A program made the position numbers and the translations under genes. Below, piece after piece: positions 10,951 to 22,299 of a stretch of 64,000 nt of DNA. Source of the stretch: Ovis canadensis (Eukaryota > Chordata > Mammalia > Artiodactyla > Bovidae); NCBI RefSeq assembly GCF_042477335.2, contig NC_091247.1, forward strand, positions 224,216,001 through 224,280,000, given 5' to 3'. The notes beneath the pieces are model-generated. The model did no database searches and had not been told where the DNA came from. It was given only the letters and a program-made list of their open reading frames with translations. Position 1 is the stretch's first letter. Each line of letters starts with the position of its first letter.

Positions 10951-12201
10951 ACTTAACAAGGTAACTATGAACTGCCCTCCACTCACCCCTCCCAGGACCT
11001 GACACAGTGCAGGGCCTTGGCCGGGCGCTGGGCTGGTAGGCGGTGCCCCCGCCCGGCCAGTCAGCTTCCAGCGGACCTTGGCTTTTGCCCAGGGAGCACG
11101 TGGTCCCGGTCTGCCCTGTGGCCTGGCTGGCAGCTGCAGGTGGGGCTGATCCTGCAGGAGCCGCTGGTGACACACAGCAGACCCTGCCCAATTGCCCTCC
11201 CACGAGACCCCTGGAAGCACCTGGGCGTTCCCTGCAGGGCCACCCTTGTTTGCACTCTGAAGTAGCCCACCCAACATGGTTTGAGGACCTTTTACAAGCA
11301 GGCTTTGGGATGAGAGATATCTGTCCAGACCTTTGTGGTGCTTAGACACAATGGGAGCCTCAGTCTCTCATCTGCAACATAATCACATCTCCCTTCCCTC
11401 TTGCTTAGCCTCTGCCAGGATGAGATGAAATGCCTCTAGCCCTGCTCCCCTTTACCGGGCCTGGAGTGTGAGCGCAGGGCTGTATATGTTCATTTTACCT
11501 TCAAACAGCAGGTTGAGGTGAGAACTGGTGCCCTTTTACAGCTGACGGCAAGCGGTGGAGCAACTCCTCCAGGCAGGTGATCAAAAGTCCTGGTCTGCCC
11601 AGGCCCAAAGGCACTTTCAGTGGGAAAACCAGGAGTCCCCAGGCCACACGCATCTCACAGGTGACAGTGTCTGAGTGCAAAATCTGGCAGTCCAGCTCTG
11701 GAGGCCGCATGCGACAGCACCAGACTGTCTTTCCCTCCATCCATATTTGCTGGATGAGTGAAAACATCTCTTCCCTGACCTGCCCCCAAACCTTGCTGAG
11801 CACCTTGGCTCACAGTCTAGTCTGCTCTCTGCCAAGAGAGTCCTAAGGGAAGCAATCGTGGTCTCTGGGTTCTGCTGCTGAGTGTCGAGGACCCCCTTGC
11901 CCTCTCCCTCATTCTGCTCTGCAGAGGGAACCCCCAGGGTCCACCCGTCAGGCTCCTCCCTGTTGGGGGAAGCTGGGTTCCCTTGGGGGCGGCCCACTGC
12001 TCCTTGATATCATCTGTGTCCCTTTGTTCTACATCTCAGTTTCCTCACCTGTAAAAGGAAGGTGATAAAGCCTGCTTTCCCGGCACCCAGGAGGCCTTCA
12101 ATATATTGATATAAATGTTATTATAATGTGACTATAGCAAACTGTTCCATCAGTGGTTCCCTCTGTGAGGGTGACTATCCTGAATGCTTTCCATGCGCGC
12201 C

Positions 12202-12242
12202 TGCATGTGTGTGTGTGTGTGTATGTGTGCACACGCGTGTAC
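12202..12242. repeat. TG-rich microsatellite, alternating purine-pyrimidine
   Basis: An uninterrupted 41-base alternation of purine and pyrimidine runs through (TG)n, atgtgtgc, acacgcgtgtac. Such tracts are the classic Z-DNA-forming sequence, and TG microsatellites are often length-polymorphic. It abuts the antisense Bov-tA copy at 12,243. Confidence 0.9.
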
Positions 12243-12415
12243 CCACTCACTCAGCTGTGTCTAACTCATTGTGACCCCATTGACCATAGCCCATCAGACT
12301 CCTCTGTCCATGGGATTTTTCAAGCAAGTATACTGGAGTGGGTTGCCATTCCCCACCCCCATCAGGGGATCTTCCCCACCCAGGGATCGAACCCTTGTCT
12401 CCTGCGTTTCCAGCA
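12243..12415 (-). repeat. Bov-tA SINE
   Basis: The plus strand reads actcactcagctgtgtctaa, then tatactggagtgggttgcca, then cccagggatcgaacccttgt: an antisense Bov-tA copy starting directly beside the TG tract. Confidence 0.85.
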
Positions 12416-13559
12416 TTACCCAATTATAGCAAACTATTCCATCAAGGGCTTCCTCTGTGAGGGTAGGTATCCTAAATGCTTTCAAGTACTAAAGCCCAAG
12501 GAAGGCGATGCCATTTTCCAAGTGGAGCTCTGTGTCTCAGGGAGGTTGTGAACTGCCTCAGGCCACAGCAGTGAGGGGCAGGACCTTGGTTTTCAGGGTT
12601 CTATATTCTTGGCGAACTTAGCTCCAGTGGCAGTGGCTGTGGGTGACATGCAGCCGCTAAGGCCCAGTGTAGGGAGGGATTGCTGGAGTCCCCACAGGGC
12701 GCCAGGCCCCCTGCCTGCCTCCCAGATAAGCTGGCCCGCTCCTTGCCCAAGGTGGCAGGACAGGTTGTAAGAACCAGCCTTTGCTTGGGCCAGGCTGCTC
12801 CCCCACACTGGGCTGGCTGCCAGAAGCCTCTGCCAGCCACTGTTCCCTGTCCACCAGCCAAGCTGTGGAGTAGTCCAGGACATTGTGTCCAGAGAGAGGG
12901 CCAAGTGGGCCCCTCGCCCCTGGCCGATGACCTCCTGCTCCACCCCTCTGGGCCTCAGGCCAGCCTTCCCTGTCCCCGGGCCTGGCACGCCTTGGCCCCT
13001 CCTGCCTCTCTGTGAGCCCTGCTGAGGAGGGGTGCCCGCTGCTCCAAACCATACCCTCTCCCCAGCAGATGACCCCAGTCCAGAGAGACAGGCTCCCTGG
13101 TGTGCCTTTCCCACCAGGCCAGCTGGGTTCCTGAGAAGCATGTTTCCCTGCCCCTGGCAGTTTTGCTCTGCCTGTCCCTGTCCCCAAATCCAGCCAGGCC
13201 CAGGTGAGAGGCCCCCTTGGGCAGAGAACCAAGACGGGAGAGGCCACGGCCTTGTCTCCCCGCCCCTCGCGGCCCAGGGCTAAGAAAGCTGAGCTGCAGA
13301 GACAGGCGGGGGTTTGGGCAAAGCCCCGCGGTGGCTGAGAGCTGAGTTCACGGAGAGTGGGGCAGGCAGGGGGCTGCCTTGAGGAGTAGGGGCACAGAGA
13401 GGGGAGGAACACCGAGGCTCCGTCCCCCACGGCTCCCTGCTGCCCCCTCTGCCAAGTTCTCGCCATGTGGTTTTGATACTCTGAGGTTATTTTCTCATTT
13501 ATCAGGATTACTATCTATCTTGCCCACTGGAACATGAGCCCAGTGCGGGCAGGGACTAT

Positions 13560-14545
13560 GACTTCTCTCACAGCTTTATCGAGGAATAATTGATAAACAG
13601 TGATGATGGTTTCATAGTATATAATATGTCAAACATGAAATTTTCAGTCACCCCCCCAAAATTTCTATGTTCCCCTCTTTAATCCCCCCTTCTGCCCCTT
13701 CCCCTCCTCCTCCTGTCCCCAAGCAACCACTTATCTGCTTTCTTTTGCAACCTGATTAGTTTACATTTTCTAGAATTTTCCATAAGCAGATTCAAACAGT
13801 ATTTTTTTTTTTTGCTCTTTCACTCAGCATTAATATTTTGAGCTTCATTCATGTATCAGTACTTTTTTTTTTTTAATTGCTGAGTAGTTTTCCATAATGT
13901 GGATTACTAGGGTTTGTTCAGCCATTCACCTCCTGAAGGACATTTGGGTTGCTTACAGTTTCGGGCTAACCCATAAAGCTGCTATGAACATTTGTATACA
14001 AGTCTTTGTATGGACATTTATTTCCTTTTTTTCTTGGTGAATAGAATGGAATGGGGGGGATCATGTTGTAGATAAATGCTTAACTTTTAAAGAATCTTCT
14101 AAATTATTTTCCAAGGTGGTTGTGCCACTTTCCATTTCCACGAGCAGTGTATAATAGTTACTAATTCCTGGAACCTATGTCTCCTGGCATTGGCAGGCAG
14201 ATTCTTAACCACTGGACCACCAGGGCAGTCGGAAACTGCCCTGATAACTGACTTGTAACATTGTATTAGTTTCAGGTGTGCAACATAATGATTTGATACT
14301 TGTATATACTGTGACATAGTATAGTTGAGTCTTGAAAGTTCCTCATGGATTCTCTATGAAAACTCTTGCAAAGACTTTGTTTCGCAAATGTCTTCTTCCA
14401 GTCTGTAGCTTATCTTTTTATTCTCTTAATAGTATCTAAGGGAAGTTTTTTATTTTGCTCAAGTCCAACTTATCAGACTTTTATGGATCATTCTTTTGGA
14501 GTCCTAAGAAATCTCTGTATAACTTAAGATCACAAAGATTTTCTC
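13560..14545 (-). repeat. L1 LINE remnant
   Basis: Antisense L1 3' text is recognisable: cagctttatcgaggaataat near 13,571, then a segment about a pushed-aside cap (ggacatttgggttgcttaca), then ggttgtgccactttccattt, then stretches like gtttcaggtgtgcaacataa and aagtccaacttatcagactt. A CHR SINE fragment interrupts it at 14,170-14,228. All frames are broken. Confidence 0.75.
14170..14228 (-). repeat. CHR-type SINE fragment in L1
   Basis: The text ggcaggcagattcttaacca then ctggaccaccagggcagtc is the 5' part of a CHR-type tRNA-Glu-derived SINE, read in antisense, inserted within the older L1. Confidence 0.75.
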
Positions 14546-14561
14546 TTCTCTTTCCTTAAAA

Positions 14562-14746
14562 TTTTTATTGCGTGGGGTCTTCGTTTTGGTGCTGTGGGCC
14601 GTAGGCTTTAGGGCCAGTGGGCTCAGTACTTGTGGTGCATGGGCTTAGCTGTCCTGCAGCATATGGATCTTAGTTCCCCGACCAGGGATGGAACCTGAGT
14701 CTCCTGCAGGAAGGCGGATTCTCAACCACTGGACAGCCAAGAAAGT
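14562..14746 (-). repeat. CHR-type SINE
   Basis: The copy reads gcgtggggtcttcgttttgg through tagttccccgaccagggatg to ctcaaccactggacagcc. This is a cetartiodactyl tRNA-derived SINE in antisense orientation. Confidence 0.85.
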
Positions 14747-15054
14747 TTCTCTTCTGTTTTCATTTAGACGTCTTATAATTTTAGTTTTGCTTTTCCACCC
14801 TCTGGATATCTCTGTCGCTTCGTGAAGGAGGTCATCTGCACTTACTGTGCCCACAGCCGTACTCCCTCGCATCTCTGCTTTCGAGTCTTGTTCCTTTTCC
14901 TGCCTCTCTACCCACTGCAGGGAGCCCCTCAGTGCTGAGTCTAGGTGCCATTGTACTTGGCTTGTGTGCTGCGCTGTGGCTACTCCCCCATGACCCTCTG
15001 TCAACCCTCTGAAGAGCCTTTAGGCTGGATAGGAGCCTCCTCTGGGGCACTTAG

Positions 15055-15250
15055 TCTTCCCTGGTGGCTCAGATGGTAAAGTGTCTGCTTGTAGTGTGGG
15101 AGACCTGGGTTTGATTCCTGGGTTGGGAAGTTCCCTTGGAGAAGGAAATGGCAACCCACTCTAGTACTCTTACCTGGAAAATTCCATGGATGGAGGAGTC
15201 TGGTGGGCTACAGTCCGTGGGATCGCAGAGTCGGACACTTTCACCTTCAC
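15055..15250 (+). repeat. Bov-tA SINE
   Basis: The copy runs from cttccctggtggctcagatg through gaaatggcaacccactctag to a cggacactttcacc end, in plus orientation. A CHR fragment (agtcttaatcactggaccac, about 15,315-15,345) follows within 100 bases. Confidence 0.9.
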
Positions 15251-15625
15251 TGGGGCACGTATGGCTCCCTGAGCATCCTTCTGCCTTGGAGTTGAGCCTG
15301 CAATGGAAGCGCAGAGTCTTAATCACTGGACCACCGGGGAAGTGCCTTCATTCCCCCAGTAGTTCCCCTGTCCTCCAGCAGGCCCATGACCAGAGCCCGG
15401 GCCAGGACCTGCCACCAAGAAAGGGCTCTGGGAAGGTTTGTTGATTGAAGGTGTGAGAGAACTCTTTTTCTCTGCTCCCAGCCTGAGCAGATGGGGCAAC
15501 CTGGGGATGAATGACAGCACTCACACTGGAGATTAGACCCCAGCTCGCCATCTGGGCTGGGGGCCCATGATGTTGCCCTGAGAACTTCCTCAACCTCATC
15601 TTGTGCTGCTTGCCTGTCTCTTTTT

Positions 15626-15745
15626 AGTCACTAAGTCATGTCTGACTCTTTGCGACCCCATGGACTGTAGCCCACCAGGCTCCTCTGTCCATGGGATTTT
15701 CCAGGCGAGAATACCAGAGTGGGTTGCCATTGCTTTCTCCAGTCC
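15626..15745 (-). repeat. Bov-tA SINE, partial
   Basis: The plus strand reads tgactctttgcgaccccatg, then caccaggctcctctgtccat, then ccagagtgggttgccattgc. This is the Bov-A half in antisense. Confidence 0.88.
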
Positions 15746-16047
15746 CTTGTTTATGGCTGGTCTTTCCATTCCCTGGGCACACCATGCTTGTTCCTGCCTC
15801 ACCCGTGGATGTGGCTGACTCTTCTGTTCTCTCTGCTAGCACTCTTGTAATTCAGGTCGCAGGTTGAAATCTCCCTCCTTGGGATGGTTTGCCTTCCCCC
15901 GACCAGCCAATCTCAAGGGATTACTTGGTCACTGGCTGCCATCCCCAGTTTTGATTGTCTTAGTGGAGCATCCTCACCATCTGATATAACCATCACTTTT
16001 TTTTTTTTCGTGGTTCATAGAAAATAGCTTCATGAAGACACCTGGGG

Positions 16048-16175
16048 GACTTCCCCGGTGGTCCAGAGGTTACAACTCCATGTTTCCAATGCAGAAAGTA
16101 CGAGTTCCATCCCTGGTTGGGAAACTACCCGCATGCTGCATGCCTGGAACCGTGTCCAGGACTAATGGGGGCTCC
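16048..16175 (+). repeat. CHR-type SINE
   Basis: A plus-strand copy starting ggacttccccggtggtccag, with a tRNA B-box-like cgagttccatccctgg, fading near catgcctggaac. Confidence 0.8.
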
Positions 16176-17189
16176 GTATAGTATAGAATGGTAAACCTTG
16201 AATGTTGGGTGATTTCCTACTGCAGGTGAGGGCAGAGCCGGCCTCAGGAGCCAGATGTCCAGGTGGCTGGGCCAGGCATCTTCTCCTCCCTGGACTCACC
16301 CAGCCCTGCCACAGCCCAGCAGGATTCTGTGTGAGTCCTCATGCCTGTGGGGCTCTTAGCCCATCGCTTTTTGCTCCCCTCTCTGGGGAAGGAGCCACAG
16401 CCCATGGTCCAGGGCCCTTACCAGGGCTTGGGACCCAGTGGGGCAGGAAGAGGTGCTGGCCAAGGGTCCAGCCCCAGTGGCCTAGCTGGACAGGGGCCGA
16501 GACTCACTGCCTCTTGTACAAATGGGACAGAAGTCAAGGGGAGAGACAGATATTTGAGGTTACACAGAGTCGGCAGCTATGAGGACCCATTTCTTTCGCT
16601 GGCAGTTGAAATTCCCCAAATTAAAACCGAGCAAATCAGCAGGTTCCTGTTGCCCGGGCGGGTCCCAGCCTGCCCTTAGGCCCTGCCCACTCAGAACTTG
16701 GCCAGAGTGGCCAGATCCAGGGAAGGGAGGACGGAGCACAGGCATGTGGCCCTCCACCCCATGACTCACTGGGGGGCGGTGGCAGTGAGGGGCCCAGACA
16801 GCGGCATCCCCTTGGCCTCGGAACTGGCACTGATTCAGGCATGCGGTGGCGAATGGAGCTGGGTTCTCCAGCCACCATGACTCACCCCTCCCCACCCACC
16901 TGCTCTCCAGGGAGAAACTCCCAGGCAGTTTCGGGGCTCACATCCGGAGTGACCGGCATCCTTCCCAGGACACTGCCTTGCTGGGCGATAGCAGCTTCCC
17001 ACCCCTGCGGAGGGCAGGCTGGGGGCCAGCCTAGCATCTGCCCTGAGAATGGAGTCTCTTTTTTCCACCCCAGCCTAGTCTTGCTGTCGGCAGGGTTGGG
17101 TTTCTGCTTGTGTGCTGAATCAAAGAAGCCTCCTGGACTTGTTGGCTGGTGGTGTTTGAGGATGGATGATTATGGCCTTGATGATGAAA

Positions 17190-17380
17190 TGATACTTGTC
17201 ATTCATTTACTCTGGGCCAGCAACCGTGCTCAGCATTTCCCACTCACTATTGTAGTTAATTTTCACAAGTAGGTGTAATTATTATCCCCATTTTAGAGGT
17301 GAGGGAACTGAGGCCCCTGAGTAGGTGGATTGGTTGCTTGCGGTCACCCAGCTTGGGAGTGGCAGGGTTGGGACTGGAAA
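17190..17380 (+). repeat. MIR-like ancient SINE
   Basis: The sequence ttcatttactctgggccagc, then ttatccccattttagaggtg and gggaactgaggcccctgagt, corresponds to the MIR core and tail. This is one of the better-preserved MIR copies in the window. Confidence 0.7.
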
Positions 17381-17794
17381 CCTCTTTTTTCTCAGGGAGC
17401 AGAGTCCAGACGCCTCCCTGCTGGGTGCCCTCTTGACACATTCCCTGGGGAGGGGCCATGGCCTTGCTCTGCCCCTTCCTGGCTCTTCTTCGCCTCCCGA
17501 TCCTTGGGCTCCCAGGCCCCCTGTGCACACCTATCCTGTTACTGCTGTCCCCCTGCGCCCAGGGCAGTGGGTACTCACGGAGCGTTTGTGAATAAATGAG
17601 CCTTTTCCCCAAGGAATTCTGGGTCTACCCAAATGTTCTTTCTCCCCTGACGCCCAGGTCTCCCCCTGCCCCACTTCAGAGCCAGCCGTTGATGATTAAA
17701 TGGACGCATGGACCCGTGAACCAGTCGCATCTGTGCCTGAGCTGCGGAGAATTTGGAGGTGTGCTCACATCTGGAGTCCCCGGTCAGCTCTCTC

Positions 17795-18045
17795 GTTGCA
17801 GCGCATGAGCTTCTCGTTGCAGTGGCTTCTCGTGTGAAGCACGCGCTCTAGGCTCCTGAGCTACAGCAGTTGCAGCCCAGGGGCTCAGCAGTTGCAGCTC
17901 CCGGCTCTCAAGCACAGGCTCAGTAGTTGTGGCACACGGGCTTAGTTGCTCCGTGGCGTGTGGGATCTTCCCGGATCCGGGACCAAACCGGTGTCTCCTG
18001 CACTGGCAAGTGGATTCTTCACCACTGAGCCACCAGAAGCTCTGG
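17795..18045 (-). repeat. CHR-type SINE, long copy
   Basis: The antisense copy includes ttgcagtggcttctcgtgtg, the internal cagtagttgtggcacacggg, cgtggcgtgtgggatcttcc and a 5' end at cttcaccactgagccaccag. Confidence 0.88.
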
Positions 18046-18906
18046 TGTTTGTTCTTTCAGCTGGAGGGGCTGGCTGGGGAGGCGATCTTGGCACCTGAAC
18101 TGGGCCTCCAGGTGCCTCCCCCAGGCCTGTCAGCTCCCTGGCACGTGCCCAGGAAGTGGGACTGAGTAGCTGGGGGCCCCAGCTCTAGCAGAGTCTGTGC
18201 TAGGTGTTTTATTTATATTAACATAAATAGGGGTGAACATGTGAGGGGCTCTGGGGTCCACAGGCAATGGGCTGCCTGAGCCCAGGGACACGGAGACAGG
18301 CTGGGCTTCTCCCTGCCAGGGCCCGGGAAAAGGAGACCTCTGCCAGGCCTGGCACCCTGGACTGGGGCCTCACTCCTCAACAGGCTCTGTTGGGGGAAGT
18401 GGCCCATGGAGGGGCTGGACATCAAGGGCTCCTGGGACCTTGTGCAGATGTGGTGCCTGGCTTGAGAGCTTCTGGGTCCAGTCCACACACTTGGGTGGGC
18501 AGGGATTGGTGGTGTCCTGTTTGTGGGGAGCGGTTAGGGGCCTGAGGAAACCCCCATCCTGCTGATGCCCCGGAAGAGCTGCTTGTCCCTGCCCCAGCCT
18601 AGATGGAGGGGGCAAGATCAGACCTCCCATGCCCACCCCGTGTCACTCTTCCATGACACTTACCATAGTTTTATAAAAAGGCCACACATGGGTCAAAAAA
18701 TCGACTTCCCCATTTATCAGTTTTATGAATTAGCAGATAGTCTAACATGGAGGCCATTTCTCAGTTGTACTGTGGAGATCATACCTGTTATCATCAGGTT
18801 GTTGTGAGGGTGAAACAAAATTCAACAAACACAGCCGCCCTCTTCATTCCATGGGCCTTGCGGGGCTGGTGTGCATCCTGGCTGGGGAGGAGGTGCCAGG
18901 TCCCAC

Positions 18907-19058
18907 GGTAGAGGAGATGGTGGAGGGTAGAGGAGATGGTGGAGGGTAGAGGAGATGGTGGAGGGTAGAGGAGATGGTGGAGGGTAGAGGAGATGGTGGA
19001 GGGTAGAGGAGATGGTGGAGGGTAGAGGAGATGGTGGAGGGTAGAGGAGATGGCTGAG
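18907..19058. repeat. 19-bp minisatellite, 8 copies
   Basis: Eight head-to-tail units of ggtagaggagatggtggag start at 18,907 and follow every 19 bases. The first seven are identical. The eighth (19,040-19,058) differs at its end (ggctgag in place of ggtggag). Near-perfect identity implies recent expansion or homogenisation. The array lies about 500 bases beyond the TOB2 polyadenylation site. The minus strand is C/T-rich. Confidence 0.95.
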
Positions 19059-19556
19059 TTCCTAAGAAAATCAGCAGATGGCAAGGCAGGGGGCCGGCTC
19101 CTCCCCAGGCCCAAGCTCAGGTAGGCCGCTTCACCCGTGAAGCACCTCGGGAATCGTCCAGCCAAGAAGCACCAGGTTTTTGGACGGAACCTGACCTAGG
19201 TAGGCGCTTCTCCTCCTCGCCCCCTAAGGGTCTAGCAGCCTGAGCTGGAGAGCAGGCTGGAGGCTGAGCCCTCCCTGGGCTGCTGTTCCACAAGCAGGTG
19301 TGTCCTGTTCTCACCACTATAGGCAGAGGAAGCGGGGCAGTTCCGCACTTCATGGAACCGGTTTCCAGCGTGGGAGTGGGCACCCCAAAGTGTCCTGTGC
19401 TGATGGGCTAGGTGATAAAAAGAGGCCCGCAACACCGTGACCCTCCAGGGGCTCACGTGAGGATGGCCAATCATTTCTCGAAGCTGACAGTGGTCACTTC
19501 CAACTCTCCCTCTCCCAAAAGGGGCCCCGGAAACAAAACAAGCAGGGAGCCAGCAG

Positions 19557-22299
19557 GTTATTATATATCATGCTTTTAATACAAACTTAAAAAAATCTGG
19601 AACAATATAAACTGTACAGATTTGATCAATCTTGTTTTGTTTTTAAACTAAATCTCTAAACACACCAATGTTCCATTCCAAAATATTGCACAACATTCTG
19701 AATACAAAATGCTTGATTGTATTCCTCCTTCACTAAAGAAAACAAGTTCATTACCCTGCTCCCCCAAGCTCCTCTGCGTGTTGCCTCAATGCCCCCCTTC
19801 CCATCCCTAGGGGTCACACTAGAGAATCTACAGCTCACTGCATTGAGAAAAAGACATCATTCTGGACTAAAAAGTTTACATTCTTTACAAGACAATCCAC
19901 CTTTTGATTTGTTCCTGGGAAAGAGGGGTAGACAGAGAGAGGATGGGGAAAGGGGAGAAATAGGTTTTATTCTCCTCTTTTTTTATTTTAAAGTTTGTTT
20001 TTCCTGAAAAAATATCTTTCTCTCCTCTTTTTAAGAAAAAATCTTGAAAAGAAAAAAATTACGTTTTTTACGTTAGAAATATACATATATTATATATACC
20101 TCTTACATTTTACAAATGTAGCAAATTATTCAATACAAACGGACACCAAAAAATGTAAAAAATAAAAAAAAAAAGTCTTCCTACGAAACCAGGTAAATTA
20201 GTGCAGATTTCGGTTTTGTTTTCTTAAAAAAAATAAAATTGAAGCAAAAATGCCTAGATTTGAGACAGACACACTGAAGTGGGCCCAAGAGCCCAGCCGA
20301 GGAGTCATGCCCCTGAACACACATTTTTTCTTCTTATTTCAAAAGACACTAAGGGGTTGGTCTCCCCCTCCCCGTATGTGGTGAGAAACGAGCCGACCGG
20401 GTGTGGCGGGTGCCTGTGTGCGTGAGTGTGGGGGGAAGGGCTGGGAGGGGGCATAAGGCAGCATCCAACCTTTCCCAGAGAACAGCCTGGGCCTGTCACC
20501 TGTGCAGGAGCTGAGGGCTAGGGAGAGGGTGGCCCAGATTGGGCTGGCCCCTGAGAAGTCTAGGGGGACAGATGGTGCTGGGCTGAGGAGCCAGGGCATT
20601 GCCCTGCTCAGGGAGGTAGAGCTGGTGCCCACTGCAGGGAGAGGAGGCTGGCAGTGTCTGTCTGGGTGGGACCCACTGCTGCAGCAGTTGCCCATTTGGG
20701 GTCACTGGGGTGTGCCAAGGGCTTTGGGACTTTCTGGGGATGGGGCCCCTGGTGCCCACACCCACCTGCCAAAGCGTCATGGTGTGGAAGGCTAGCCCGT
20801 TGGGGTCAGGTCAAAAAAAACAACTTCTCTCCAGCAGAGGTGGGGGTGGGGTGGGGGCCACGCGCCTGTCCAGCCCATCACATCCTCAGAGCATCAGGGC
20901 CCAGGGGGACTGGGTCGGGCAGTGAGGGGAGGGCAGGAGGTTCCCCAGCAGGCAGAGGAAGAAATGTCCTAAAACAACAACAGCCCAAAGATCAGTCTCA
21001 ATCCAAGGCTTAGGACTGCCCACCGCAGTGCTGACCCCGAACTCCCATCCCCTCCACCCCAGGTCCTCAGGGGAGCAGTTCCTACCTACCCTGCACTGAG
21101 GTCACACAATAGGAGGGTTCGAGTCCAGGGACGACTTCTCTTAGGTATCAGAGACTGGATGTCTCCTTAGCCCCTCACTGCTGACCTTTTCTTTTTTTTT
21201 TGGTCAAAAACAATAGAAAGTGCAGATCCCTCTGCAGCTGGGAAACCAGTGGTTTCTGCACTGCTTTGCCCTGGGGGTGTCAGGCTCAGCCAGACTCACC
21301 CTCTACGAACCACGGAAGGACCGACAGCACCCCCTCAGCCCTTTCCCCAACCTCACACATAAATAAGCACTTGCTGCAACCCAGAGTCACACCTAGAGAC
21401 CAAGTTTCACATGGCTTGGAATCCCATACAACAGGACAGCAAACCACGCACGCATACCACCGACACTCACCCCACCTCCCTGCCCACCAGCCCAGGAAAG
21501 AGGGGGCTGTAGGAGAGGCCGCCTGTGCCAATGGCTGGGGCTCCAGGGCCTCGGTGACTGTCTGGGCCAGGTGGGAATGGTGGCATGGGGCCACAGGGCA
21601 GAGATGAAAGGGACACCAGACAGACTGCTAACCTCCCTGGAGTCACAGACATCAGCTCAAGGGGGGAGGGTGTCAGGCGGCCAGCTGGCAGCTCCCTAAG
21701 GCCCAGGCCGGAGAGGGGGCGGGGGCTGGAGTCAGACCTATTTGGGTGGTAGGGCCCGAGAAGGTCTGATGAGGTTGGATGGCTTTGAGTCAGAGGACAG
21801 CCGGGTGATGGAGGCAGTGACACGGGGCAGTCTCTCCCTGTTCTGAGGAGGGCTGGGCTCCAGCTGCAGTTCTTCCTTCCCTGTGAGCTTGGACAAACCA
21901 GCTTTAAACCAGGCGTGTGAAGGAGGGAGGGTGGGAGGGAGCAGGGAGCAGCAATTCACATCTGGACCATTCTTAGCACAGGAAGCCACTAATTAAAGAT
22001 GTTATATAGAAAACTACATGTAAAAAAGAAAAAAAAAAAAGAAATATAAAACCCAAACCAACCAAATAAATCAAGAGGCAGGCAGGAAAACAGCAGGGGG
22101 GGCCGAGTTAAACCCAATTCGCTGCTTCGGAAGCCCCCTCCCACTCCATGCCTGGGCTGGATCTTGTTTCTAGAAGTTAGAGTGAGAAGATTGGAAATCT
22201 TGTTGTGTTATCTTGCTTTTCCTCTCCTTTTTTGGCCTTTCCTTTCCTTTCTCTTTCCTGTGGTCTTGGGTGCTCCTGGCCCCGTGGGCAGGTAGGCGG
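19557..22299 (-). other. TOB2: TOB2 3' untranslated region
   Basis: From the TOB2 stop codon at 22,300 the transcript probably continues about 2.7 kb to a cleavage site near 19,555, set by an ATTAAA signal on the minus strand (plus-strand tttaat, 19,575-19,580). The distal part (19,560-20,290) is strikingly A/T-rich with several homopolymer runs, while 20,350-22,000 is GC-moderate. Human TOB2 also has a long 3'UTR. No retrotransposon was recognised in it, unlike the flanking DNA, which fits a retained transcribed region. Extent is inferred. Confidence 0.75.
19575..19580 (-). terminator. TOB2: Probable TOB2 polyadenylation signal ATTAAA
   Basis: Minus-strand ATTAAA is the second most common mammalian poly(A) hexamer. 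It lies where the A/T-rich 3'UTR ends and ordinary sequence resumes. Cleavage would be expected near 19,550-19,560. AATAAA hexamers near 19,960-19,990 could give a slightly shorter form. Confidence 0.6.

Larger units (their letters stand above)
10800..19555. other. Intergenic DNA before the TOB2 3' end
   Basis: No coding exon was recognised. The region holds a TG-rich microsatellite, several SINEs, an L1 remnant and a minisatellite, listed separately, plus GC-moderate unique sequence (roughly 11,000-12,100, 12,450-13,460, 16,200-17,180 and 18,100-18,900) in which long open frames occur without any sign of a domain. The 269-codon minus-strand frame at 12,657-13,466 is one of these. Confidence 0.7.

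Noticed and set aside
12657-13466. 269-codon minus-strand open frame
   Set aside because: GC-rich low-complexity translation (Gly, Pro, Ala, Arg, Ser) with no motif, splice context or promoter. Expected by chance at this composition.
18794-19165. 123-codon minus-strand frame with a repeated Pro/Ser/Leu peptide
   Set aside because: The peptide repeat is the translation of the 19-bp minisatellite. There is no other support for coding.
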